Shown here piece by piece: positions 1 to 13,317 of a stretch of DNA of 64,000 nucleotides. The DNA lies in contig CAJNDS010002737.1 in assembly GCA_905221605.1 (NCBI GenBank), forward strand, positions 224,032 to 288,031. Reading direction: 5' to 3'. Every line of letters begins with the position of its first letter. Positions within the stretch are counted from its first letter, which is position 1. The DNA comes from Symbiodinium natans (lineage: Eukaryota > Sar > Dinophyceae > Suessiales > Symbiodiniaceae). The notes under the pieces are model-generated. The model had not been told where the DNA came from and ran no database searches. It was given only the letters and a program-made list of their open reading frames with translations. Position numbers and translations under genes: made by a program.

Positions 1-721
1 GCAAATCAAGTGCGGAATGGGGAATACGAGACAATCATTCGGGAGCTGGACTGCTTGGATCGGGAAGCCCGTCATGACACGCGAGCTGTGAACACCGAAG
101 CATCTCCACGAAAGACCATGACCGATCATGAAACCTTCCTATCCCTCGCTGCACACAAAGAGTCCCTTGAACTGAGCCACAACAGGGCAGCCGGCCTAAG
201 AATCACCGGCATCAGGTGAAGGAGGGATGCAGAGCCCAGCAAGATCAAGAAGAAGCTGGCATGATGGTCACTGCGGTGATCGGTAGCATAACGAGGCTAC
301 AGCAAAACAAGCCACCGGACCTGATGACATAGGTGCGATCTGACTGTTTAGACCAATCCTCAGAGCTCTGGTGGCTGCACCCGCAAACTCAAATCCAACG
401 TGAATCCGGGACGGCTGCCACCACCGCCAGCCCACTTTGAGAGACACAGCTCGCTGAGGTGTACAGTGCTTGGGCGAAGGTGAACTTGCCTGCCACATGT
501 CGGAAGTGATTGGCAGAGCTGCTTTCCGTTCACTGGCTGACATTGGAACCCCCATGCCGACCGGCCCTTGCTTTACCTTTCTAGCACCTGGCCGATTTCC
601 CTATGACTGAAACCTTTACCCGCTCCTCTCTAAGACTCTAAGCCTCATACGACTTCAGGAATATCTTCCAGAATGCGCATGCCCGCTGCCTCGTGACATT
701 CCCCTGCCCCCTCCCCCTTCC

Positions 722-755
<34 letters not shown>

Positions 756-2520
756 CCCCCCGCCCGCAGGCCCCGGGCGAGGCGGGTCATGTAGCGCTAA
801 AATCATCCTCATCTGAAAAGCAGAAGAGGCTGTGCGGCCTAATTGGTGCTTATTCCAAGTCAACAGAGATCACGAGACTCGAACTACAAGGCTTTTGTAC
901 CAGGATGCACAACCACAAGACACATCCAAGCACCGTCAAGCACAGGAATGCCAGCCTCCCGGCTCGTACCAAAAAAGCACGGCTCCAAACAAGATGATCA
1001 AGACCTTGGTGGTGGCTTAAGTGCGCAACCGGCGGAGCAGTTCGCACACCCCCACCTGTGTAACAGCTGGGTAGCCCGCAATGTAGGTGGCATAGCACCT
1101 AGTGCATAGCAGCTTGAACCACCACACGAAGCTCACCAATTCGCCGGCGCAAACTTGAAATTGACACAACTTCCGGCCGGGATACCAGTAGTAGAGCTCT
1201 TCTATGAAGAAGAGCAGCGAAAAGTTTTGCCTCTTCTTTTGGACCTGACTCTTCGGGAACTGAAGATGCTGCTTTGCTGACACAGCACTGCAACCAGCGC
1301 TCAGATTGCAGGCAGATCGCCGTGTACCAATCGATGCCCATGTAAGCATACGCCTGCGTTGACTGCAAAGCTGAGTAAACATGCAACGCTGGTGTCTCCA
1401 TGCCTTGCGGAAATCAGAGAAGACCTGATAGCACTCAAAGGTCACTGAAGGGTGCGAAGTCGTGCTAGAAAGCAACAGTTCTGCTAGAAAGCAACACCCA
1501 CAAGGACTCCACACAAACCTTTATCTTGCTATCCGAACAATGACCCGCCAGCCGGCCGCTCAAGCCGAGAGCATTGTTCAACTGCTCAGCGGGTTGACTC
1601 AACAAGAGTATGAGCATGTCAGAGAGCTGGCTCCAACACAGATGCACCGATGCACCCCTCGCATGTTTCCCACTACAGTTGCACCGCAACATTCGCAGTT
1701 AAGTTCGAGCGCTTGTGGACGCTGGCTACCGCAAATGCCTGCAGTCGCACGCAAGAACTGGAACGCTTTCATGTCAACTGCCGTCAGCTCCGAAAACCCC
1801 GTACACGCAGCCCTTCTTTGAAAACGAACCGGCATGCTGCACATTCAGAGTCAACATACTGGGCTTTGTGCTTGGCATATGGACAACTGCATTCAAGTCT
1901 ATGTAACCCTAAAGCTGGCGAAGAATGCAAAGATGAAGATGAAGCCTGCCTTGAAGGCAGCTACACGGTCTCGTAGTATGGGCCCTTCAGTGGGGACCCC
2001 TTATACCCTAGACAACCCAAGGGCCTATACTTCAGAATCCATTAAAGAAGGTAAGGGACCATATTAAGGGCCCGTGTAACTACCCTTAGAATTCAGGCTT
2101 GCGGACTGAGGCCCCTAGGAACCTTGGGGGTCTGAGGGTCGCACAGTCCTCATGTTTTCTGCAACGGTCCTGAGCAGCGCTCAGTTTGACAACAGAGGAA
2201 AACGCACAACCGATGCGTAGCACCTCGTGGCACATAGACCTGATCCAGTGAAAAAATAGCGAGTCTCTGACGGTGTGAGGTTATCCAAAGTGTTGGCACG
2301 AGCCTTGCAAACGGGATGACAGGCAGCTAGACAGTTGCAACAGCACAACACCACACATGACCCTCTCAGAAGATCACTCGTCCACTGCTCAAGCCTGCAC
2401 ACACAAGGCTGTGTTCAATTCAGATTTCATGGGGCAGCTCCATCTGGCCTGACTCAGGAGACACATCCTCCTGAGGCCTTGCCATGACCAGCACCACCAC
2501 AGCACCAGCAAAGCATCGCA
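1..2520. other. no identifiable gene
   Basis: Mixed-composition DNA with only short reading frames on both strands, none matching a family I recognise. It contains one poly-C tract at about 722-766. Short exons of a spliced gene could be hidden here, but I found no peptide motif to anchor one. Confidence 0.5.
722..766. repeat. poly-C tract
   Basis: A run of about 32 uninterrupted C, followed by C-rich sequence with isolated G. It is a simple low-complexity tract, and the Gly- and Pro-rich frames across it have no coding value. Confidence 0.9.
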
Positions 2521-2539
2521 AAAAATGAGACCGCGCCGT

Positions 2540-2790
2540 TAGGCACGGGGTGGGGGGGTTAGTCCTCCATGGAGGATAAGGGGGGGGGGGGGGTTTAGTT
2601 TCCCGGATTATAGGGGGGGGGTGGGGGGTGGCGTGGGGGGGGGGGGGGGAAAGATTACAAACCGCCCCCCCCCCCCACCCTCATACTCCCTAACCCAACC
2701 CCCCCTCTCATACTCCCTGAAGGACTGACCCCCCCCCCCCCCCCCCCCCAAATTCTCCCGAAAGACAAACCCCCCCTCATAACCCCCCCG
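2540..2790. repeat. poly-G/poly-C low-complexity block
   Basis: Alternating long G runs (2580-2650) and C runs (2665-2790), separated by short unique pieces in which a motif like TCATACTCCC recurs. G-rich and C-rich runs lie close together on one strand, so hairpin or G-quadruplex formation is possible. No coding content. Confidence 0.85.
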
Positions 2791-3041
2791 CTCTTTGACT
2801 ATGTCAGAAAGGATTTTGTTCTCATTTGGATTGTACTCTAATTCTCTATCAATTCTCTACTTCTCTAATTTTCGAAGAATGAGTACAAGAAACAAAAACA
2901 AGAAACGAGGGGGGTGGAATTTAGACAAATTCTCTACTTCTCTACTCATTCTATCCCAGCAGACCGACAGTGTAGGACCATAGGGCAATCTGAGCAAATG
3001 GGGGGGGCTGCGCCCCCCCAACCCCCCCCGCTTTTTGATCG

Positions 3042-3138
<97 letters not shown>

Positions 3139-3141
3139 ACG

Positions 3142-3181
<40 letters not shown>

Positions 3182-3201
3182 TACTACTACTACTACTACT
3201 C

Positions 3202-3285
<84 letters not shown>

Positions 3286-3288
3286 TAA

Positions 3289-3350
<62 letters not shown>
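3042..3350. repeat. (CTA)n microsatellite, first array
   Basis: About 310 bp of nearly perfect CTA/ACT trinucleotide with a few single-base interruptions (about 3138, 3181, 3201, 3286). The same motif forms the larger array at 45057-46020 and part of the array at 58.8 kb, so CTA is a favoured microsatellite motif in this genome. Confidence 0.97.
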
Positions 3351-3404
3351 TTGTACTATCCTACTAATACTACCTACTACTATGACTACGGTGGGTTGGG
3401 TGTG

Positions 3405-3790
3405 GGGGGGGGGGAAAGAAAGAAGACCGGGGACCCCCCCCCCCAAAGACCCCCCCCCCCCCCCCCCCCCCCCCCTCCCCCCACCCCCCCCCCCCTCCCG
3501 CCCCCCCCCCCCCCCCCCCCGCCCCCCCCTAACGCCCCCCCACCCCCCCCCGCCCCCCCCCCTATTTACTCCCGGAAGACCACCACCCCACCCCAAACCT
3601 GTCTCATAAATAACTACAGCGAAATTGAAAAGACCCCTACCCACCCCCTCAATATGAAGACGGGGAAGAATCATAACTCAACCCCCCCCCCCCCCAAAAC
3701 CACATTAATACTACCGGAAAAAGGGACAACCCCCCCCCCCCCCCCCCCTCATACTCCCGGAAGAAAAACCCCCCCACCCCGCTAACGGCG
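3405..3790. repeat. C-rich homopolymer block
   Basis: Long C runs with interspersed A, G and T. The long proline-rich plus frame and glycine-rich minus frame across it are artefacts of composition. Confidence 0.9.
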
Positions 3791-3983
3791 CTACCTGCAA
3801 AAAATAGAAATAAAACGACCACCTCTTGCCGAAAGGCTTCCAGTGCCAACCCCAAACAGCAACGCACCGACAGACGATGATGACAAATAGACAAGGACCC
3901 AAAGACAAAGACATAGAAGAGAACGCTAACACCACCGTCAATTCCACCAGCACATAGCCAGCAATCACCACCGACACGACCCC

Positions 3984-4074
3984 ACACACACACGCGCACA
4001 CACACACACAGAGACACAGACAGAAAGACGGACGGACGGACCCAGACCACAGATGGACGGATGGACAGGCAGAC

Positions 4075-4128
<54 letters not shown>

Positions 4129-4209
4129 GCGGACAGACAAACACAAACAGACAGAGACAGACAGACACAGACGGACACAGACAGACGCAGACAGACACAG
4201 AAAGACACA

Positions 4210-4246
<37 letters not shown>

Positions 4247-4265
4247 ACACACACACAGACAGAGA
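3984..4265. repeat. (CAGA)n / (CA)n compound microsatellite
   Basis: CA repeats at 3984-4010, GGAC/CAGA tetranucleotides from about 4030 to 4210, and a second CA run at 4211-4245. The cysteine- and valine-rich minus-strand frames that span it are microsatellite translations. Confidence 0.95.
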
Positions 4266-7200
4266 CAAACACAAGCGCCCGGGCGCACAACCACTGGTAG
4301 CGCGTGTCAAGACGACCCATGTACCCACAACTACGCACCCAAGACGTCAAAACCGACGAAGGACTGCAGATCACGCGCTTCACAACTTGGCTGCACCGTT
4401 TCTGTAGGTCGTTCGGGGCACAACGACTTGGCCGAATCCAAGCTCCCAGCTGCGATGGCGAGGTAGACGAGAGATTCTTGTCTGCCAGCGTGGGTTTTTT
4501 TGTACTTAACCACCGTTCGAGACTCATCCAAAAGATTCCATGAAGCCATCAAGTAAACAGAAACATGAGACCATTCAGGGCAAACAAATTTAAAGCCTGA
4601 CTAAGCCTGCAAAAAGAACACGAGCTTTCTGCCACACCACCTGAGGGTTCGTGCCATCTCTTCGGCCAAAGCGGCTCCAGGGCCTGAGCAACAAGAAAGG
4701 GAGGCATTTCAAAACTCTGCATCTGGAATAACTTGAATAACCCCTGAGCGCAGCTGACTTGTCCGGGCTGCACACTTCTCTTTTCTCTGCAGCCATATCC
4801 TGCTGACAAGGGGCACTCACAAGGTTTGAAGAAGTTCGACAATACATGCGTACCAACTTTGAGATAACAAACCGGGCGCAGCTCCGCTCACACATGCAGC
4901 ACGAAGAAACAAGCCATGCAGCAATACCCACCGTTTGCATAATTTCTCTCAACACAAACAATGGTTGATAAAGGAAGCGACCTCGTACCAAGGTCAGTAT
5001 GACAGATGCTGCCGGTTTAGCATTTTGCACGTTATTTCTCCCAAAGGGCTAGTGCATGTGTTCAACAGAGACTGCTCAAACTTGAGCAAGATGCAAGCCA
5101 AGCAGTTTTGTAAATACACCGTCGTAGACCACAGTGCAGAATTGTGGCTGCTTGTTGGTAGCGTACATGCTAGCTACTAAGCCTTGCCCAGATAGGCATG
5201 TGCGAGTTGCTGCCAAATGCACTCACGGACTCGAGCATGGCACTGCAACAGAGGAATGACAAAGTATTGATGCGTGTCGGGCGTCTGCTTGCAGTACTCG
5301 GGTCGGCTATTGCGGCAATGGATGAAAGAAACACGATCGCCCGAGTCGGATCGCGCAGATGGAGCGCCATTGAGGATTTGATCAGATCATCAAAGGGTGG
5401 GCCTTAAATCTTGATCCTAAGCCGTACCACCTCTGATCCTAGCCGAAGCTGCGACTATTGTGATGACCTGAGTCCCATCTCTTTTCGCACCTGTGATCAA
5501 AGCCGAAGCTCATTTGACCTGATTTGCATAAAAATTCGTAAGTCTTAAAATGGAAGCACCAAGCTACAGCAAAGTTGTACGCCGGCGAACTGCAGTCCTG
5601 CACTTGAAGAATCGAAGAGGCCCTACGTGACACAGCCCTCCTGCAGAATCAGTTGTTCGACGGGTCATATGGAGAATGCCACAACAACGCTCTAAAGAAA
5701 GGACAGACCTTGTGCAGTCGCAACTGTTGCAGACTTACACAGTCTTGCAGCTACCCGGTTTTTACACACAGAGCTAAGTGGCACACACCGAAGACAGAGG
5801 CCATGGCTCCGAACTTTGCGGAAGTGGCAAGGTGGGTGCCTGGCGCTCTCAACGTTGTAAGGTTCGAAATCGACGTAGAGAATGTAAAAGCCCTAAGATG
5901 CCACTGAGCCGTTAAATGACCGAATGACATTCAAATGACAGCTATTGACACAAGCTTTGGGTTCGGCCTTGGTGTCCTTAGTGTCCTTCTTGCTTGAGTT
6001 GGTGGCACTGTATATCTCGTGCCGCTCCTGGAGACTTCTCCCAACGTCTCCCAAGACATAGACACGGGCCGACACTGCATACGACCCGACCACTACTGCT
6101 GCTCCTGGCTCTGTTGCAGCAGGGCTTCCTGCGCAGTAATGAGGTGATCCTGGCACGAAACGGGTTCACATAGTGGGGACTCATGCTGGGAAGTGGGGGG
6201 GAGCCTTCAGCTTCTGTTTGATGCTGGGTAACTTCCAAACGCTGAGGTTCCCAGACCTGCAAGTTCAAAAGGATTCTATGCCAAGCCACGTTTGAAACAT
6301 TGAAACATTCTCAGGTCTGCGCTGGCTGCGCACAACAGGGCTCGACGACCTTCTCAGGCTTTAACGCTTGTTTTCGGATCTTCCGGTGCTTTCAGGAGAG
6401 ATGAAAGGAGGTCTGACAGCCTGCAAACGCTTTACCTCACCTACAAATTGGCCCAGCTCGGCTTCGATGGCTTCGGTTCTCAGGTTGAACCACGCAATTT
6501 TACGAGGGGTTAAGGAGGCCAATGGACTGTGATTACTGTAAGCTGCAGGCGCAGATCTCAAGCCATCACCTGGAGACAAACAGAATTCAGCTCGCCAACG
6601 AGCTGCCAGCAAAACGAAGTTACGACAATTACGAGTGCCTTCGTCAGCAGCCTCCATGCTGAATGGCCGGGACTTTGCCCAGCAACTCTACCGAAGTCCA
6701 CACATGTTTCTGAGATAGCACACGCCGCAGCGAGGCAGGTGACTGGGGTACGAACATGCCTCGAAGTTTGCACAAGGTGCTTGCTGTTGAAGGCTGAGGC
6801 TGTTGCAAGAGCTGTCGTAGCTGTTCAACACCCATCTCTGATAACAGCTGCTTTCCGAAACATTCAGAGGCCACGGTGATCCAGTCTTGCATGCTCCAAG
6901 CAGTTCATTTGTCTTTGCATCATCTGGAACATCGAGGGTGTGCCAACAAAATATGGGGATCACGTACAGTACTGGCTGGCCCTGGTGACCCTTCGGGAAT
7001 GGACTTCGAGTTTGGCGTTTGGGCCTTTTGTTGGTCTGGTCGTGACCATCTACTTGGGCCTCATCCTGAGGCTGGCACTTGCGATCGAAGCATGCGCAGA
7101 ACAGATGGCCTCGGCAGCTCAGGCACATCGAGGGTAGTCGTCTGGATTCTTGGAGTACAAAGTACAGAAGGCAACGTTAGCACGTAACACACATCGGGGC

Positions 7201-9780
7201 GTGAAAACACACATCACACCCCAGACGCTCAATAACAGACTTACACACAAGTGAGGAAAATACAGTACACGTCGAAGTCTGCACGCCATTTCGCTATCAA
7301 CCATTAAAGGGCTCGAAATCCACCAAATCCATCCAACCTTGCAGACGCTGCTGTTTTCGGCACAGTTTACACAGGCATTTGGGCACTCGATTTTTTTCGT
7401 GACAACCCGAACCAGCGGAGCAGACCTTGACGCCACAAAGCCTTGAATGCTTTCATCTCACAAACCCTGCGCCCTCAATCTGGCCTGGGCGCCAAACCCA
7501 TCAGCTTCAGCCCCGACCCCTGTGAGAAAACCCTTGCCTCTTTTCAATTCAGCCGTAATCCAGGGTAAGCAACCTGGGACCCTCAAACTTGGCCTCTCCG
7601 AGCCCGTGCGTCTGTCAGACGTAAGCAAGAAGCAACATTCGACCACCAGGGAGGTTTCCATGCAACAATGTACTCCCAGAAGCAAAAAGCAAACATTCAG
7701 CGCTTCATCTTACTATTGAACTATGAAACCCAACCACCGACAAAAGCAGTTTAAAGATAGTTTGGACAAGGAATCTGCGTCTTTAGCTAGTTGTGAAACA
7801 GCGTTGTTTGAAAATTAACGCTTCTTCCATAAGCCAGACAAGTTGCGAACTGCGCATGTTTCAACAAGCGAAGCAATGTTAGATATATGATATATGACTT
7901 GGTAGAGCTTTGGCTGGCGGATGCGAACAACACATAACTTGTTGTCTCAGGGGGGTTTGAAAGTTGGCTTGCCAGATGCTGGGAGGAAGACCCTCTGAGT
8001 GGACACCGATCGATGTGTATTTACACAGAGCGAACTAAAAACCCTCCGAGAGTACCAGCTAGGCACCTCTGCCGGTTTTGAAGCGCGCAAAACAACCTAG
8101 AACATGCAGCAAGGTGTAACAGACATCACGAGGAGAAAGCTTCTGAAAGCACACGAGCAGCCGCAGCAACGTTCAAGTCACGTCGTTCCATAATCCTGCC
8201 TGGTCTTGTGATGCTCCAGCTGTTAGACTGCATGTGTGCTTGCGTATGCTTGCGTTCATGCATGTGTGCATGCGGCTGCTTTGAGACAATCACGGACGGG
8301 GTCAAGCTCATGCCGGTGCTTTTGCCGAAGTGTTGCAGAGTCGGTGGGCAATGCTGGGAAACAAGCTGCCTCGCACCAAAAATGAAGAAGAATGCAGCGC
8401 TGCAGCGTCAAGCTGCCTGGGGTCTTGGCACAGAATCATGTCATCGGGATGGACTGACTTCGACTCAATAACACTGCCGACCGGATCCTGCCCAAAATGC
8501 CAAGTATGAGGCAGCTGTGTGTGTTTTTTAAATGTGTCCCTCGTCCTCATTGGGTTAACAGATGCTTAACTTAAGCAAAAAATGCGGGAACACAGGAGTA
8601 CTTTTGCGACACCATCGTCTTGACATGAGCTGTTGGCACTCTGCTCACCAAACTTCTGAACTGTGGCCTCGTTGAGCCAAGGATCCTGCAAGCGCAACAT
8701 CAGCAGGGCTGGCGAGCAAAAGTGCCCTCTATCTTCGTCGTGCTACGTGTACTATGCGCACTGCACAAGCCTGATCTCGCAGCTAGACGCGACTCGACAA
8801 TACTCGACACATGATGGCAAATGTGCGCTCGTCGACGCTCCCTCCTGCTTCAGAAGATCGACCTGCTGCTCCGATAATATGGGGTTTGCACGCGTCTGTC
8901 GCGGCACACCTCGGAACTTCCATCACATCCTTTGAAGGTGATGCTTGGTACAAAGTCTGATTTTTCAGGTTCAGACTTGGCGACGAACCTGTTGCTGGCC
9001 TACGAAATGCGCGTGACAGGCCTAAAGAAAGCTGTTTGCCATTTCGGCAAGTGTGAATAGGCATTGGGTAACCTGGTGCCGAACATGCGAAGCTTGGCTT
9101 TTCTTGGCTTGCTCGCATCATCAACTCACAATTCAAACGATCTTGCGTCATGAAAATGCCAACCTGGAAGCCGATGACGAGGAACCTTGCCAAGCATTGC
9201 CAGTACATCAAGCCCTGCGCCTAAAAGGGTGCGACAACGAGTTACAACATGATACGAAAGCTTTCCGCCAAATCATTACAAACAAATTTTGGAAGATAAG
9301 AAACCTTGATTGCCAACAAGAAACAGCTGGCACCTTCCATGATTCAGCTCAATACAAGACAAGGATCCGGCACCCAAGGCCCAGATTCTCTTGAGCAAAC
9401 AGTTGCAAACGGCATCAGCACATGCAAACACATTAGAGCAGCTAAATGTTCTCAAGCGAGTGCTGAATACTCAAGCGTAGCCGCATGTGAACTGCGGGTT
9501 GGCTCATGAGATGACCTCGCTGCTACTGACTGCAGATGGCCCGAGGGAGTCTTGAACTTTGGGATCTACCGAAGTTCATGCCCACCTGAGTCCTCGTGGA
9601 GCATTCAATCATTCAATCTCCTCCAAGTTACGATAGACGAACCCGATTCCGCTCAACTCTGTTCGGGGTCTTCGCAGACATATTCACTTCCAGAGTGTGT
9701 GTGTGCCAAGTGCATGCCAACAGCAAGCCCTTTTTGACCAGAACTTGCCAGCCTGAGTTGACCATGGTTATCTGCAATCG
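4266..9780. other. unassigned region, possible undetected exons
   Basis: About 5.5 kb with no gene I can name. The most exon-like piece is 6930-7137 on the plus strand, a frame encoding a hydrophobic stretch (around TIYLGLILRLALAIEA) flanked by polar residues. The opposite strand is open too, so it cannot be decided. Everything else consists of short frames without family motifs. Confidence 0.4.
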
Positions 9781-9917
9781 CCCACCCCCCCCCACCCCCC
9801 GCACCCCCAACCGACCCCCCCCCCCCCACCGCTGCGGCACCCTCGCCTCTACACTTTGTAGTGCTGCAATTTTTCCTCTCCCTTCACCACATCTTCTCTA
9901 TGTTTGTTCTATTTGTG

Positions 9918-9918
9918 T

Positions 9919-9977
<59 letters not shown>

Positions 9978-9997
9978 GCTGTTGCTGTTGCTGTTGC

Positions 9998-10091
<94 letters not shown>

Positions 10092-10100
10092 CTTGCTGTT
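9918..10100. repeat. (GTT)n microsatellite
   Basis: About 180 bp of GTT trinucleotide with a short GCT-containing segment (9978-10000). It translates as poly-Gln on the minus strand and poly-Leu, poly-Val or poly-Cys on the plus strand. Nothing around it supports a polyglutamine protein. Confidence 0.97.
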
Positions 10101-11766
10101 GGCTCGGTCCTTTGTTTCCAGTTCTAAGCAGCACGGATTCAGCTTGTACAGATTCAAGCGTATCCGGGCATTCTACACCTTCAAGAACTGTTAGCCACCC
10201 CAACGGCAAACACATTGATCGCATGTGGGGTTCGGAATGGATGCATGATACCTGCACAAGTGGGTGGGTTCGCGGGAGCATGCAAACTCTGCCCTTGTAA
10301 AAAGATCTTGATGCAACATGCAAGAGCTGAGGGGGGTAAAGGGGTGTGCAGCCCCCAAGGTGGCGTGTAAAGAGCAGCGTAAGCGTTTCGAGGGCTCCAA
10401 ACCGGATCCATATGCGTTCGGACAGGTCACGCAGGGTCTGAGGGGACTTCTGCTCACGGCACGACGTTTTCCCTTGCGAAACTGCCAAGAGCTCAAGAAG
10501 CCGACAGCACCGACTCTTTTCTGACGTACACACTCTAAACTGTGTTTGCCCTAGGCAAATAGACATCGGTTTCTCAAAGCCTAAAAACCTGCAGCAGCGC
10601 TTGCCCCGTTTCTACGGGTCTTGCGTAGGCTGCTGCGAGCCTGTTCACCCACACCGCCTCCACCACCCCGCCCCACACGTCGACCACCCTGCCCTGGTTT
10701 GGAGGGCTAAGATCCATACATTGGATTGAACATGATTGAACTAAAGCACCCGCCGAGTCCAACCAAACCACCGCCGCCGGAGGCCCTCCAAATGCGTATT
10801 ATGGGGAAGGATTCATTTCGGGCATGCTTTTTTTATGCGGTTCTGACGCCAATCCTCAAAAGTATGGGTTTGATTCCGGGCGCCACCGGTGACATGCCGC
10901 CACGCCAACTTCTGAGCGTGGCGATGCGTGGTGCCGGGACTGAATGAACAAGCCAACCTGTAAGCTCACGTAGGCCCATGAATTAGAATAACATCTTTAT
11001 CAAGGTGAGGTTGGCCACAGGAAGCCACACGGCGGCAGTTCTGTAGCTCGCCTGGCAACACCTTCTGGTATGTGCTCCTCTCAGGCGTGGAAGCTTCACG
11101 CAAAAAGGACAGCATCCGACTGACTGACATGCGCATCACGTTTTTTGGGGGGGTTCTGAGGCGCAAATAGTTGTCTCTCCTCCAACAAGCAATGGGCTCA
11201 TGCACCACAACATGGCTCATGCAAAAATGTGCCTAGAGAGCTCGCTCCTTTCTCCTGCATAAGCTGGGACATCATGACCGTAAACAACTCCAGAAACCTC
11301 ACTGGCTAGAAGTAATTGAGCTGCAGTGTCCGGCAGAGCGCAGGTTGGCTCGTCGGATCTGTGCCCATTAAAGGAAGAAGAGTGCGCGCCAATGTCCACA
11401 CAGCTACGGGTAGCAACAGCATGCGAGGATATTCTTACGACAGTTCAGCTTGCAGAAGATCAATACCTGCTCATCGGATGCGCACACACACACACACACT
11501 TGCGCCAGTTAGAGTCACAGCAAATCCTGCGACCAGAGGTAGATTGTCCTGCTCAGTGCACAGTGCTTTTGAGAGCATAACCCGTCAACTTCAACATGCT
11601 CACCGAATCGCGCAGCAAGTGTCCTGGATAAGATTCCGTTGCAGACATGCCCCGTGTCTGCCTGAGTCGCTCAGCTATAGAGTTGGTCCATCTGCCCCTA
11701 CACACAACGAAAGAAAACCTCGCACCTTCTTCTAAAACTGTTCAGGCATGGTGCAGGATTCATATC
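10101..11766. other. unassigned region with one weak C-terminal-like reading frame
   Basis: No recognised gene. A plus-strand frame ending at a stop at 10947 (about 10732-10947) encodes a proline-rich start, one hydrophobic segment (around ACFFYAVLTPILKSMG) and a short tail. It could be a terminal exon, but no family is recognised. A short (CA)n lies at 11485-11500. Confidence 0.3.
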
Positions 11767-12555
11767 TTAGTCCACAGAGATCACCTGCATACTGGTCCAG
11801 TGGCCTGTTTCCTGCAATAGCTCCTTCAAAAACTGTAAAGGAACATCGGCAACATAGCCCACGCCATTGGTCTTGGGGGAAATGCCAATACGCCACTCGG
11901 GTAGGGCAAGAAGTCTCTCGTCAACACACCACCGGACGCTGCCCCCGTCATACAGGAGACTGAGAACACTAACGCTGCCTTTCTTTGATCCGAGCTTGCC
12001 TTCGTAGTCTTGGCAGGGAACTGGTTCCGTATAACCCAGCAGCTGCCCGAGCACGTTGATGTCCACGAGGGCATCTTGACAAACTGTGACCAAGCACATC
12101 TTTTGCTTGACCATCTTATCTTGGATGAAAACATTCCGTGTGGTGTGGACACTGATAGGGTCCTTCACAATCCGCACCCCCCTGGAATTGAGCTTGGAAA
12201 CCACAAAGTTGTCCCGGAATCCGGTCTGCAGCACTGCTTTTGGCGACCCGCAAGGACGTTCGTGGTCCTGCAGGTACATCTGCAGGACCTCCAAGGGATT
12301 GCTTGGCTTGTCGCGCGTAATCTGGCGAATTGCCTCGTCTAACCTGTGCTCTTTCCAGTACCGCAGGTCTTCATCCGACAGGCATAGAGACGGATCTTTG
12401 TAAACAGGTCGGGCCCCCCACATGAGAGGTTCAAATTTGTACAAATGCACAGCGCTGTTGCTCTGAACCACATGCACACATGAATCATCGCTTTTCCATG
12501 CTTGCCGAAAAGGCCGGTCAGCTCCGGAGAATGATCGAGTCAATGCTGCCCTCAC
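11767..12555 (-). CDS. editing-domain (ProX/YbaK-like) protein without synthetase, probably 5'-incomplete
   Basis: The C-terminal two-thirds (about residues 112-258) aligns without gaps of note to the N-terminal editing-like domain of the neighbouring prolyl-tRNA synthetases: both read VVSKL, CLVTV.QD..VDI, LGYKE/LGYTE, KLGSKKG, LSLLYDG, WCVDE.LL and GYVADVPL. The frame stops just after this domain, so no class II catalytic core follows. In front sits a different region containing ITRDKPSNPLEVLQMYL, which resembles the DPY-30/RIIa-type docking helix ('RP.NPLEFLA.YL'). Family knowledge: ProX/YbaK domains hydrolyse misacylated tRNA in trans. Whether this copy keeps activity is unknown. No in-frame ATG opens the frame (it begins with GTG), so an upstream exon is likely. 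It lies downstream of synthetase copy A on the same strand. Confidence 0.78.
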   Translation of the reverse strand: MRAALTRSFSGADRPFRQAWKSDDSCVHVVQSNSAVHLYKFEPLMWGARPVYKDPSLCLSDEDLRYWKEHRLDEAIRQITRDKPSNPLEVLQMYLQDHERPCGSPKAVLQTGFRDNFVVSKLNSRGVRIVKDPISVHTTRNVFIQDKMVKQKMCLVTVCQDALVDINVLGQLLGYTEPVPCQDYEGKLGSKKGSVSVLSLLYDGGSVRWCVDERLLALPEWRIGISPKTNGVGYVADVPLQFLKELLQETGHWTSMQVISVD

Positions 12556-13317
12556 ACTCTAGGTGCCCTCTCAGCGTCTATCAGCCCAACCAGCTTGCGC
12601 TACCCGTCCTCGAGGCACGAGGCGAGTGCCGCGACCATCGATGCCTCCTTGCACATCCACTCGCCACCTGAGCAGTAAGCATGCGAGAACGGTGGACAAC
12701 CCCGACTCCTCATGGAACGCGACGTGCCCCCCGCCAGGACGGAAGTGCTTCGGCCCTACCTTGCTTCTTTTTTCTGGTTGATAAGCAGCAAACTCTTTCT
12801 TCTGCAAGTGCTTCGTTCGTCGGATTCAAAAAGAAATCGCCACAAGACCAGAGTAGAGGCAGAGTCCACTCGTCCATGTGATCCAGGCCTGCAGCCCACT
12901 CCGACAGCATGGCAATCTTTTGGCTAACTTCGCACGCTTCCACACGGCTGAAAACTGCTGACAACCCGCAAGACTGCCAAAATCTGACGGTGGACAACAA
13001 CGCCCAAATCACTGCGCAACGGCTGCGGTGCGCTTGAACAATCGGATCGGAGCCCGTGCCACTGCCCAACTGCAATCCCCGATGTCAAAACCACACGCAG
13101 CAAAAACCTTCAACACGCTATGCTGTTGCCCTGACTAAGCCTCATCAACACACATCCTGCATCCTGGCAGTGGCTCTCAAGAAATGCGCACTACTAGGCG
13201 GCACCAGGAAGAAAACTGGCAAGAGGCGCGTGGGTGGCTCAGTAGCTGCGCCCAAACAGCGTCCTTCGCAGGTCCTCGCAAGCAGATCAAGGGGCGGTGC
13301 AACATAAAGTACATCGC

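Noticed and set aside
2914-3288. Long Leu/Thr frame
   Set aside because: Pure translation of the (CTA)n array; the same holds for all long frames in 44900-46080, 9860-10190 and 58710-59335.
3649-4527. 292-codon Cys/Val/Ser-rich frame on the minus strand
   Set aside because: Spans the CAGA/CA microsatellite and poly-C tracts; composition explains the absence of stops.
12571-12807. Frame with FAAYQPEKRSKVGPK, conserved in both duplication copies
   Set aside because: Conserved only because the DNA is duplicated. Four of the five codon differences I compared change the amino acid, and the overlapping frame behaves likewise, so there is no coding constraint.
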